Origin: Allomuricauda sp.
Lineage (GTDB): Bacteria; Bacteroidota; Bacteroidia; Flavobacteriales; Flavobacteriaceae
DNA length: 64,000 nt
Assembly (NCBI GenBank): GCA_030148335.1
Contig: JASBTQ010000032.1
Location: 186,001-250,000 of the forward strand
Direction: 5' to 3'
Of this stretch, positions 8,948 to 17,475 are shown one piece after another. Below the pieces are notes generated by a model. That model did not search any database, was not told the DNA's origin, and saw only the letters and a program-made list of their open reading frames with translations. Every line of letters begins with the position of its first letter. Positions within the stretch are counted from its first letter, which is position 1. Made by a program: the position numbers and the translations under genes.

Positions 8948-10141
8948 TTATTTCTTTTTTTGTACCCTTTTTAAAGAGTAGTCGACAAAAGCATTGATTC
9001 CGAAATTCCAATTAGGAACCTTATCTGCTGAGTTGACCCAATTCACCAGCATGCCCAGTTTAGGTGATTCAATGATCACCCTGTCCTGTGGTTTATGGGT
9101 GAACCCCATATCTTTTTCATTTCTATCCAAAGTTGGGGCGAACATGGTTCCACAAAAAAGAATGAACCCATCGGGATATTGATGGTTGTCGTTGATTACT
9201 TGTTTTACCAATTCTTCGGGCGACCTGCTTATTTCTCCCATGTCACTCGCATCTTTTAATTCAAAACCATCGGTCCCGGTAATGGTTAAGGATACCTTGG
9301 CAGTTTTTACATCGTCCAATGAAAAAGAGTCATCGAACATTCTGAACAGGGGACCAACGGCACAAGATCCATTTTGGTCCTTTGCTTCTCCCAACAATAA
9401 GGCACTTCTGCCCTCATAATCCCGTAAATTCACGTCATTGCCCAAAGTTGCCCCCACTATTTTGCCTGAATTGGTGACCACCAATACTATTTCAGGTTCT
9501 GGATTGTTCCATTTGGAATCACTGAGCACGCCTACCTCCGCACCAAACCCCACCGATGAAAAAGGTTGGCTTTTGGTGAACACTTCTGCATTGGGGCCAA
9601 TACCCACTTCCAGGTACTGGGACCAAATCCCCCTTTTCTTTAGTTCATCCTTTAAACTAACGGCCTGTGGTGAGCCCGGTACGATGTTGTTCAGGCTTTC
9701 GCCGATGACGGTGGTGATCTCGTCCCTGAGTTGCATGGCCAATTGGGGTTCCCCTTTTGCCCTCTCCTCAATTACTCTTTCCAATAGGCTTTTTATAAAA
9801 GTGACCCCGCAGGCCTTTACGGCTTGGGTGTCGTTAGGGGAGAGGAAATAGGGCTTGGCATGATTTTTCTGATAATAAATTGAATTTTCCAAAATATCTT
9901 CAAAAGGGCCCACTTTTGTAATATTTGGATCGTTTACATCCAATATTTCTTTGTAATTGCCTGAATTGATCAGTTCCCCTGTAGATTTGAAATGATAGGA
10001 TAGATCATATACCCATTCCTTATGGACCCAAACTACATGGGGCCCTTCAATATTATTGTAGGCTCTTTCACGTGGTATGTGGCATCTTCCTATCCAAACA
10101 CCTTCATCTGTAATGGAACGGTTCATCAAGAGGTCTTTCAT
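8948..10141 (-). CDS. FAH-family 2-keto-3-deoxy-pentonate (KDA) dehydratase-like protein
   Basis: A 397-residue cytoplasmic protein of the fumarylacetoacetate hydrolase superfamily. The metal-binding E-x-E is seen at 215-217 (PEPEIVLVV), with the downstream acidic ligand at about 236 (GNDVNLRDYEG). The length and start (TDEGVWIGRCHIP) resemble the AraD1-type group that dehydrates 2-keto-3-deoxy-arabonate or -xylonate to alpha-ketoglutaric semialdehyde. The co-directional semialdehyde dehydrogenase just downstream supports this strongly, because its substrate would be this enzyme's product. The natural stereochemistry (L-arabinose or D-xylose derived) is unknown. Hydrolase activity on other acylpyruvates is the main alternative. 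Confidence 0.82.
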   Translation of the reverse strand: MKDLLMNRSITDEGVWIGRCHIPRERAYNNIEGPHVVWVHKEWVYDLSYHFKSTGELINSGNYKEILDVNDPNITKVGPFEDILENSIYYQKNHAKPYFLSPNDTQAVKACGVTFIKSLLERVIEERAKGEPQLAMQLRDEITTVIGESLNNIVPGSPQAVSLKDELKKRGIWSQYLEVGIGPNAEVFTKSQPFSSVGFGAEVGVLSDSKWNNPEPEIVLVVTNSGKIVGATLGNDVNLRDYEGRSALLLGEAKDQNGSCAVGPLFRMFDDSFSLDDVKTAKVSLTITGTDGFELKDASDMGEISRSPEELVKQVINDNHQYPDGFILFCGTMFAPTLDRNEKDMGFTHKPQDRVIIESPKLGMLVNWVNSADKVPNWNFGINAFVDYSLKRVQKKK

Positions 10142-10486
10142 TGTACTATTTGGTTTAAATGACTGAATATTGTATTCTTTCTATTTTCTGCTCTATCATT
10201 ACATATCGGAACCAATGGCATGTTTCGCACCTAAATTCCCATTTCCCACTCAACTATAAGTTTTATGCTCCTTAGGCTTTAAAGCAACTACAAAACCTGC
10301 CAATTGCTAAATCGGCAATACAGATGTTGTTACTTGTAATTTTCACATTTTTTTTGCATAGATAACAACAATTTGATAAATTGCTGTTATATTAAGTGTA
10401 AAACTTACAATTAATTATAACATATTTAAATTCTTTTCCCCCACTATAGATCAAGCTTTTAGACAAGTTCAACAATTATTACGGAA
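10142..10486. promoter_or_regulatory. Divergent promoter region (dehydratase / ECF sigma factor)
   Basis: No gene is seen in these 345 bases. The part nearest the sigma factor is very AT-rich and contains the long dyad at 10362-10390. Promoters for both the minus-strand pathway operon and the plus-strand sigma-FecR operon must lie here; no confident TTG/TAnnTTTG pair could be fixed by eye. Confidence 0.5.
10362..10390. promoter_or_regulatory. 29-bp dyad, operator candidate
   Basis: ATAACAACAATTT and AAATTGCTGTTAT are 13-base arms with one mismatch around a GAT centre. The site lies about 100 bases upstream of the sigma factor start and 220 upstream of the FAH-family gene. The regulator that would bind it is not identified. 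Confidence 0.45.
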
Positions 10487-10984
10487 ATGATAAATGCTAA
10501 AATTTTGGAGAAAATGTTTCTTGAACATTACCAAGAATGGTGTTTGTTATCCTATAGCTATGTGCATGATCTGGATGATGCGGAAGATGTGGTACAGGCC
10601 ATTTTCATTAAACTGTTACAGAAAGAGGAGCATGGCTCCATTGGTAGTTTAAAACCTTACATCAGTAAAGCTGTAAGAAATGAAAGTTTGAAAAAAATCA
10701 AAAGTAAGCAAAGAACTTTCACTATTCCCCATTCCACTACCCACGTACCCTCCTATGAGAACGAGTTGATACAGTCAGAGATTTCCGAAACGATTTTCAG
10801 GGAACTGGAATCTTTGCCTGCACAGAACAGAAAGGTATTTGAACTTTGCGTCATGGAAGGGATCAAGTATGAGGGCGCGGCAGAAATCATGGGTGTAACG
10901 GTCAATACAGTAAAGTATCATTTGAAAAAATCCTTCAAGATGCTTCGTTTAAATTTGAGAAATATACATTTATGGATATTGTAG
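10487..10984 (+). CDS. ECF-family RNA polymerase sigma factor (FecI/RpoE-like)
   Basis: A 165-residue sigma factor with region 2 (about 10-75, including HDLDDAEDVVQAIFIKLL) and region 4 (about 105-155, LPAQNRKVFELCVMEGIKYEGAAEIMGVTVNTVKYHL), the HTH that reads the -35 element. It is followed by a FecR anti-sigma factor and an STN-containing SusC. This is the standard trans-envelope signalling order in Bacteroidota: ligand binding to the transporter releases the sigma factor, which turns on the SusC-SusD operon. It probably controls the 12390 transporter genes and possibly the exported enzymes after them. Confidence 0.93.
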   Translation: MINAKILEKMFLEHYQEWCLLSYSYVHDLDDAEDVVQAIFIKLLQKEEHGSIGSLKPYISKAVRNESLKKIKSKQRTFTIPHSTTHVPSYENELIQSEISETIFRELESLPAQNRKVFELCVMEGIKYEGAAEIMGVTVNTVKYHLKKSFKMLRLNLRNIHLWIL

Positions 10985-11099
10985 AATGCCATATTCATAA
11001 AAAAGAATATAAAAATTTAAGATTTTCACTACCCGCTTTTTACTTTTTCAGGTCTTATAGATAGGTGATACGTTATCATCGCTATAAACAAAGACCAAA

Positions 11100-12263
11100 T
11101 TGATCGTAAAAATTATCCTTAAAAAATTAAAAGGGCACTTAAGCGAAGAGGAAGAAATTCTATTTGAAAAGTGGTTGGCCGAAGATGATGAAAATCCTTT
11201 TACCTTTCAAAGGCTCTCAAATTTACAGGGCAAATCGAAGGAATTTCAGGATATACATCACCTTGATCCACAAAGGGCTTGGAAAATAATCCAACGCGAG
11301 CTTCACCCAAATAAACCAAACAGACGCCCCGCGGCGACTTCTCATATAAAGTTTATACGCTATGCGGCGGTTTTTGTGGGCATTGTAGGCCTATCCCTTC
11401 TATATAGGGCATTTTATGCGGAAGAACAGGTGGAGATAGCACTTGACCCAACAGCCATCAGGTTGGAACTGGGAAATGGTGAAACCCGAATCCTCTCCCA
11501 ATCCGGCTCCACGGAGATCGTAACAAAGGATGGCAATGTGTTGGGCAGCAAAGCTGACGGTGTGGTGGACTATTCCCAAAACAATGTTGATGAAAATGAT
11601 GTTGAGGTATATAATACGCTCCATATCCCCAATGGGAAAAAATTCAAGATTGTGTTGTCAGACGGAACTACTGTCAATCTTAATGCCGGTTCCACCTTGG
11701 AGTATCCGGTAAAATTCATCAAAGGAAAACATAGAAAAGTGACCTTGATCGGTGAGGCATTCTTTGATGTTACAAAAGATGAAAAGAGTCCATTCATTGT
11801 CACTTCCCGTTCATTGGACATACGTGTTCTGGGCACCAAATTCAATGTAACGTCCTATCCCGAGGATGTAGACCAGAAGACGGTATTGGTCGAAGGAGCT
11901 GTTAGGCTTTATGAATCGGGAGGGATGTATGATCAGGACAATTCTACATTACTTGCCCCGGGGGATATGGCCTCATGGGAAGGTGACAACAATAAAGTAA
12001 GCGTAGAACAGGTCGATACCGAATTATATACCAGTTGGATGCAAGGAAAACTCGTTCTCAAGGGAATGAAGTTCAAGGATATAGAAAAAAGGCTTGAAAG
12101 ACACTATGGGGTGTCCATACAGAACAAGAACAAAGAATTAGAGGATAGGGTGTTCACTGCCACTTTTGATGTGGAAACCATTGAAGAGGTGCTCAACACT
12201 TTCGTGTCCGAAACAAGTTTTGACTATGTAATAGAAAACGATCAAATAACCATTTTAGAATAA
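11100..12263 (+). CDS. FecR-family anti-sigma factor
   Basis: A 387-residue inner-membrane anti-sigma factor. The N-terminal cytoplasmic segment (about 1-75, GHLSEEEEILFEKWL) should hold the sigma factor. One transmembrane helix follows (about 81-103, IRYAAVFVGIVGLSLLYRAF), then the periplasmic FecR domain (about 175-270, GEAFFDVTKDEKSPFIV, VLGTKFNV) and a C-terminal DUF4974-type domain. The reading frame begins with TTG at 11100. An in-frame TAA lies five codons upstream and no ATG precedes the conserved N-terminus, so TTG is the best start. The gene lies 115 bases after the sigma factor and should pass the signal from the STN domain of the SusC at 12390. Confidence 0.92.
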   Translation: MIVKIILKKLKGHLSEEEEILFEKWLAEDDENPFTFQRLSNLQGKSKEFQDIHHLDPQRAWKIIQRELHPNKPNRRPAATSHIKFIRYAAVFVGIVGLSLLYRAFYAEEQVEIALDPTAIRLELGNGETRILSQSGSTEIVTKDGNVLGSKADGVVDYSQNNVDENDVEVYNTLHIPNGKKFKIVLSDGTTVNLNAGSTLEYPVKFIKGKHRKVTLIGEAFFDVTKDEKSPFIVTSRSLDIRVLGTKFNVTSYPEDVDQKTVLVEGAVRLYESGGMYDQDNSTLLAPGDMASWEGDNNKVSVEQVDTELYTSWMQGKLVLKGMKFKDIEKRLERHYGVSIQNKNKELEDRVFTATFDVETIEEVLNTFVSETSFDYVIENDQITILE

Positions 12264-12309
12264 ATAACCAAAAACCAGTTACACGCCTATGAAATAAAAG
12301 CACAAAAAA

Positions 12310-12340
12310 AATCGGGAAATGCGGCAACATCTTCCCGATT
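12310..12340. promoter_or_regulatory. Hairpin between FecR and SusC genes
   Basis: AATCGGGAA and TTCCCGATT form a nine-base stem around a 13-base loop, about 50 bases upstream of the SusC start. On the plus strand it is preceded by a run of A and not followed by T, so it is not a classical plus-strand terminator. On the minus strand it is followed by eight T. It may be a leader structure of the SusC mRNA or a block against antisense transcription. Confidence 0.4.
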
Positions 12341-12389
12341 GAGATCATTAACTCAAAAAAATTAAGTTAACTAAAAACATTACAAAGGT

Positions 12390-15300
12390 ATGAAAAATTA
12401 CATCAAGAGCACTCTGCCTTGTTTAACAAACAACTTGTCGCTAACGGTGAAACTAACTGCACTTTTCTTGACAGTTTCCTTTTTTTCGACATATGCAAAT
12501 TCCTACTCCCAAAAGACCAAACTCAGTTTGGATATGGAAAATGTGGAAATCATGCAAGTGTTCGAACAGATTGAGTCTGTTTCAGAATTCAAGTTCTTTT
12601 ATGACAACAAAAAAGTAAATGCTCACAGAAAGGTCTCCATCAACGTAGACAAAAAATCGATCACAGAAATACTGGATCAACTTTTCCAGGGAACCAATAT
12701 CACTTATGTCTTTATCAAACAACAAATTATTTTAAAGACCAAGAACGCAATCGATGGCGTTCCCATGGAAGCAGGTCGTCCCCCATTCCCTGATGTCGAG
12801 CCCCAAGCTACAATATCAGGAAAGATCACAGATTCCAATGGCGTGCCGATACCAGGGGCTTCCGTGATCGAAAAAGGCACGACCAATGGTGTGGCTGCCA
12901 ACTTTGACGGGGTGTACCAGATAACGGTCCAGAATTCCAATGCTGTTTTGTTGGTCAGCTCCATCGGGTTTACAAGAAAGGAAATTCCTGTTGGTGGGGC
13001 CACAACCCTTGATATCGTTTTGCAGGAAGATACCCAGAACTTGAACGAAGTAGTGGTAACGGCCCTGGGAATCAAGCAAGAGACCAAAAAATTGGGGTAT
13101 TCCATTGCCCAAGTGGATGCCGAAGAGGTGAACGTGAACAGGTCCTCCAACTTTATGAATACCCTTCAAGGTAAGGTGGCCGGTGTCAATATAGCATCTT
13201 TGAGTTCAGGTCCCGGTGGGTCATCAAAGGTCAGGATACGTGGGCAATCATCCATTTCTGGAACCAACAACCCTTTGATAGTGGTAAACGGTGTTCCCAT
13301 TGACAATACAAGTTTTGGAACCAGCCCCGGCAGTACAAGTACAGAAGTGGGCACCAATAGTGCCGGTGTCTTTTCCGACGGAGGCGATGGTTTTTCCAGT
13401 ATCAATCCGGATGATATAGAAAGTATGACCATTCTAAAGGGTGCCACTGGAGCCGCACTTTATGGATCCAGGGCAAAAGATGGTGTTATCATGATCACCA
13501 CGAAGTCCCGTGGGCGTCAACAGGGAATAGGTGTCACCTACAACCTTAACGTTATGGACCACACGCCTTTGGATTTTACAGATTATCAGTATGAATATGG
13601 ACAGGGCGAATTTGGAGTAAGGCCAACATCTGTCAATCCCACATCGGGACAATGGTCTTTCGGGGAGCGTTTTCAGCCTGGAATGACACAGGTTCTTTTT
13701 GACGGTGTGGAAGTTCCCTATGTTCCGGTATATGATAGGATAAAGAAATTCTACAGGAACGGAACCGATATTACCAACTCCATATCCATTTCAAGTGGGT
13801 CGGAAAAGGGAGGTTTCAACCTTTCCCTTTCCAATTTGGGCAGTAAGGGCATAACCCCGAACAACGAATTCAACAGGAAGACCGTAAACCTTGGTGCAAA
13901 CTATGACCTGTCAGACAAGCTCAGTATTGAGACCCATATCAATTATTCCTATGAGAAAAATGTGAACCCACCCAACGTGGGGGAACAGGACAATACCATT
14001 CCTGTGGCCCTTTTCAACATGGCCAACTCCATGCCTTTGGACCTCTTGGATGAGAAAAAGTTCAATGCTGATGGCAACGAATTTGTGTACAGTAGATTTA
14101 GAAACCGTACCAACCCATATTTCACACTTTCCGAACAGTTCAACGAGATACGAAGGGATAGGATATTTGGTAATGTTGCGGCACGATATAAAATTCTTTC
14201 GTGGCTCACCGGACAGATCAGGGTAGGGCAGGATTATTGGTCCCGTTCCCAGGAATTCAACGGATTTCCTACAGGACAGGCTTCCCGCCAAGCTGCTCCC
14301 GAACCATTCTTCAATGGTACCTACACCCAAACTGCTAGAAGATATAGAGAGACCAACGTGGACTTTTTGTTTTCCGGTGATTTTGATCTTTCAGAAGACC
14401 TTGGACTGGGATTCAACATTGGGGGCAATCAATTGAGAAGGAGGCAAGAGCTTAACCAGGTGGATGTTACCGATTTTGTGATCAGGGATTTGTACACCGT
14501 ACAAAACGGTAGGGTAAAGAACCCGACCTTTTCCATGTCCGAAAGAGGCATAAACTCCTTGTACGGAGCTGTTGACCTATCCTATAAGGATACCTATTTC
14601 TTAAGTGGAACGGCCCGTAACGATTGGTTCTCCACACTTGCCAAAGAGAATAGGAGTATCCTGTATCCTTCAATTTCCGGGAGTGTTCTATTCTCCAATT
14701 GGACCGGGGATGGTGCAGAATGGCTCACCCTGGGCAAACTAAGGGCCGCTTATGCCGAAGTGGGCAGCGATACGGACGTGAGTCCTTATTCCGATGCATT
14801 GTTCTACGACATCAATGCCAACTTTTTCCCAGGACCCGATGGAGCGCCCAATCCAGTCGCCGGGGCCAATACATCCATACTTCCCAACCCTGATCTTCGC
14901 CCCATGCGTGTAAAGGAAACGGAAATAGGCCTCGATCTAAGAATGTTCGATAACCGGGTAGGGTTGGATGTGGCCGTATATCGCAAGACCACGATAGATC
15001 AGATCATACCAGCTCAGATTTCCAATTCTTCAGGATTTATAAGCCAGTTGATCAACAGTGGTGAAAGTAGGAGTGACGGTATTGAAATGCTGTTGAACCT
15101 GACACCGATCCGCAATGATGATCTACGATGGGATTTTAGTTTCAATGCATCCTACAATAAAACCAAAGTGATCAGCCTCCTTAGCGATGAGGAAGGAGAG
15201 AGTATTTTGGTAGGTAACCACGTGTTCAACGGTTATCTCTACCAAGTAGTGGGTAAGGAAATTGGTCAATTGGCTGGTTTCGGATACAAGTTCGATGACC

Positions 15301-15896
15301 AAGGAAGACAAATATTTGCCAATGATGGAAGGCCTTTGAGGTCAGATGAAATCAAATTCTTTGGAAGTGCACTGCCCAATTGGGTTGGAGGTATTACCAA
15401 CACGGTGCGCTACAAGGATTTCAACGTATCCTTTCTGATTGACTTTAAATTGGGAGGTAAGATGATTTCCGGAACCAACTTCAATGCCGTTAGACACGGT
15501 CTCCATAAAATGACCCTTCCCGGAAGGGATACCGGGGTCATCGGAGAAGGGGTGAACCAAGCAGGAGAACCCAATACGGTTGCAACAGAACCCCAGACCT
15601 ATTGGGAAGTGGTGCGCTCACAGCAATTGATAGAACCCATCGTGTACAATTCCGGGTTCTGGAAATTGAGGCAGATTACCGTGGGCTATGATTTCCAAAA
15701 GTTCATTCCAGAGAACTCCTTTGTGCAAGGGGTTACCCTCAGCCTGATTGCAAACAATGTGGCGATACTCAAAAAATGGGTTCCCAACATTGATCCCGAC
15801 TCCTTTGCCTATAGCTCGGACAACGTTTCTGGACTGGAATCCACTGGTGTGCCAACTACAAGAAGTATCGGGTGTAACCTAAACATCAAATTCTAA
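12390..15896 (+). CDS. SusC/RagA TonB-dependent transporter with STN signalling domain
   Basis: An 1168-residue SusC. After the signal peptide (about 1-40) comes an STN domain (about 50-110, MENVEIMQVFEQIESVSEFKFF is its first helix region), which contacts FecR. A CarboxypepD_reg-like domain (about 140-215, ISGKITDSNGVPIPGASV), a TonB box (LNEVVVTALG), a plug (about 235-370, VRIRGQSSISG and GATGAALYGSRAKDGVI) and a C-terminal barrel ending in LNIKF follow. With the SusD-like lipoprotein 10 bases downstream it forms a surface uptake complex. The STN domain and the sigma/FecR pair upstream show that this transporter also senses its ligand, which sets it apart from the pair at 683-5780. Confidence 0.95.
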   Translation: MKNYIKSTLPCLTNNLSLTVKLTALFLTVSFFSTYANSYSQKTKLSLDMENVEIMQVFEQIESVSEFKFFYDNKKVNAHRKVSINVDKKSITEILDQLFQGTNITYVFIKQQIILKTKNAIDGVPMEAGRPPFPDVEPQATISGKITDSNGVPIPGASVIEKGTTNGVAANFDGVYQITVQNSNAVLLVSSIGFTRKEIPVGGATTLDIVLQEDTQNLNEVVVTALGIKQETKKLGYSIAQVDAEEVNVNRSSNFMNTLQGKVAGVNIASLSSGPGGSSKVRIRGQSSISGTNNPLIVVNGVPIDNTSFGTSPGSTSTEVGTNSAGVFSDGGDGFSSINPDDIESMTILKGATGAALYGSRAKDGVIMITTKSRGRQQGIGVTYNLNVMDHTPLDFTDYQYEYGQGEFGVRPTSVNPTSGQWSFGERFQPGMTQVLFDGVEVPYVPVYDRIKKFYRNGTDITNSISISSGSEKGGFNLSLSNLGSKGITPNNEFNRKTVNLGANYDLSDKLSIETHINYSYEKNVNPPNVGEQDNTIPVALFNMANSMPLDLLDEKKFNADGNEFVYSRFRNRTNPYFTLSEQFNEIRRDRIFGNVAARYKILSWLTGQIRVGQDYWSRSQEFNGFPTGQASRQAAPEPFFNGTYTQTARRYRETNVDFLFSGDFDLSEDLGLGFNIGGNQLRRRQELNQVDVTDFVIRDLYTVQNGRVKNPTFSMSERGINSLYGAVDLSYKDTYFLSGTARNDWFSTLAKENRSILYPSISGSVLFSNWTGDGAEWLTLGKLRAAYAEVGSDTDVSPYSDALFYDINANFFPGPDGAPNPVAGANTSILPNPDLRPMRVKETEIGLDLRMFDNRVGLDVAVYRKTTIDQIIPAQISNSSGFISQLINSGESRSDGIEMLLNLTPIRNDDLRWDFSFNASYNKTKVISLLSDEEGESILVGNHVFNGYLYQVVGKEIGQLAGFGYKFDDQGRQIFANDGRPLRSDEIKFFGSALPNWVGGITNTVRYKDFNVSFLIDFKLGGKMISGTNFNAVRHGLHKMTLPGRDTGVIGEGVNQAGEPNTVATEPQTYWEVVRSQQLIEPIVYNSGFWKLRQITVGYDFQKFIPENSFVQGVTLSLIANNVAILKKWVPNIDPDSFAYSSDNVSGLESTGVPTTRSIGCNLNIKF

Positions 15897-15906
15897 ACAA
15901 GACATC

Positions 15907-17442
15907 ATGAAAAATATAGGGAATAAAATCATAATTTTTGTAATCCTGATAGGTCTATTGGGGTGCGAAAAGAATTTTGATGAACTCAATACCAATACCG
16001 TTGACCCCACAAGCGAAAGCATAGACCCTGTCTTCTTGTTGAACAATGCAATAGTCGGGCTCTCCTTTCCAAGTGGTACCAATATCTACTATGATGAGGC
16101 CATTGTACAGCAGATAGTCACACCGAACTCGGGATTTGTGGCCGGGGCCAACTATAATCAGGATAACCGGAACAATACTGGAAACCAGTGGGATACATAT
16201 TATGAAAACGTCATAAAACATACCAGTGACGTTATTTTTCAGCTGAGCACTCAAGAATCGGACCGTACCAATTTATTGCAGATGGCCCGTATCTTGGAAG
16301 CTTATGCTTTTATGGTGTTGACCGATGAATATGGGGAAATTCCCTACTTTGAGGCAGGTAAGGGCTTGTCGGAGCAGGTGGTTTTGCCCAACTATGACCC
16401 TCAGGAACAGATCTATCCGGATCTGATCACGGAATTGACAGAAGCACGGGATGCCCTGAGTGATGCTGCCCCAGCTGAAAACGGGGAGGCCATGTACGCA
16501 GGAAATCTGGATCAGTGGAGAAAATTGGCCAACTCCCTCTTGGTCAGGATCGGGATGCGACTTTCCAATGTAGATGCCTCCTTGGCAGAACAGACCGTTC
16601 AAAGTGGTTTTGATGGAGGGGTGATGGAGTCTAATGACGATAATTTTGTGGTGCGCCATGATACCAATTTCACCAACCCATACAGCTTTACCTTTAATGG
16701 AACAGAAGCCAATAACTTTTATTTGACGGACGTGTTTGTAGACTACCTGTATGGAAGCAATGACCCACGGTTGGCCTCATTGGCCATCAGATATGTGGGT
16801 GCCGCATCAGGACCGGACCAAGTGGTGGACATCGCCTCAAAGGACCCCGATGATCAGATAGGGATGCCCATGGGGTATGACAACAGTACCATTGGCACTG
16901 TGGTGGCCAATGAAGGACTCGCCAGTTTCTACGACTTTTCCCAGTTGGATCGGTTCACATATGGTGCCCAATCCTCACCCATGTTCCTCTGTACCTATGC
17001 ACAGACCCAATTATTGTTGGCAGAAGCAGCGGTCAATGGTTGGGTATCGGGTGATGCGGCCGAATATTACGAGAATGGAATACGCGGACATATGGAGCAG
17101 GTGGCTGCCTATGGGGAAAGTGTGGCCATTGCCGGGACGGATATTGATACTTATATAGCCGCCAATCCATTGGATATGGGCAATGCTATTGAGGAAATCA
17201 ACACACAATATTGGGTGGCTTCCTTTTTGAACGGACCAGAGCTGTTCGCCAATTTTAGAAGGTCTGGCTATCCAGATCTGACACCCAATCCCTATCCCGC
17301 CCAGGATATCACCGGTGATTTCATAAATAGGTTGACCTATCCCCCTGACGAAATAGCAGTAAATCAGGAAAACCTTCAAGAGGCGGTTTCCAGAATGGGC
17401 CCCGACAATTTGGATACGAAGGTTTGGTGGGATGTAGATTAA
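15907..17442 (+). CDS. SusD-like outer-membrane lipoprotein (SusD-like_2 type)
   Basis: A 511-residue lipoprotein with lipobox LLGC (Cys 20). The opening FDELNTNTVDPT and the long TPR-like region match the SusD-like_2 (PF12771) branch rather than the RagB branch of the protein at 683-2626. It should bind ligand at the cell surface over the SusC encoded 10 bases upstream. It is followed after 33 bases by the Tat-exported dehydratase gene, so uptake and periplasmic breakdown look co-transcribed. Confidence 0.92.
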   Translation: MKNIGNKIIIFVILIGLLGCEKNFDELNTNTVDPTSESIDPVFLLNNAIVGLSFPSGTNIYYDEAIVQQIVTPNSGFVAGANYNQDNRNNTGNQWDTYYENVIKHTSDVIFQLSTQESDRTNLLQMARILEAYAFMVLTDEYGEIPYFEAGKGLSEQVVLPNYDPQEQIYPDLITELTEARDALSDAAPAENGEAMYAGNLDQWRKLANSLLVRIGMRLSNVDASLAEQTVQSGFDGGVMESNDDNFVVRHDTNFTNPYSFTFNGTEANNFYLTDVFVDYLYGSNDPRLASLAIRYVGAASGPDQVVDIASKDPDDQIGMPMGYDNSTIGTVVANEGLASFYDFSQLDRFTYGAQSSPMFLCTYAQTQLLLAEAAVNGWVSGDAAEYYENGIRGHMEQVAAYGESVAIAGTDIDTYIAANPLDMGNAIEEINTQYWVASFLNGPELFANFRRSGYPDLTPNPYPAQDITGDFINRLTYPPDEIAVNQENLQEAVSRMGPDNLDTKVWWDVD

Positions 17443-17475
17443 TTGATAACCAAGATCATTACATAAAAATAAAGC

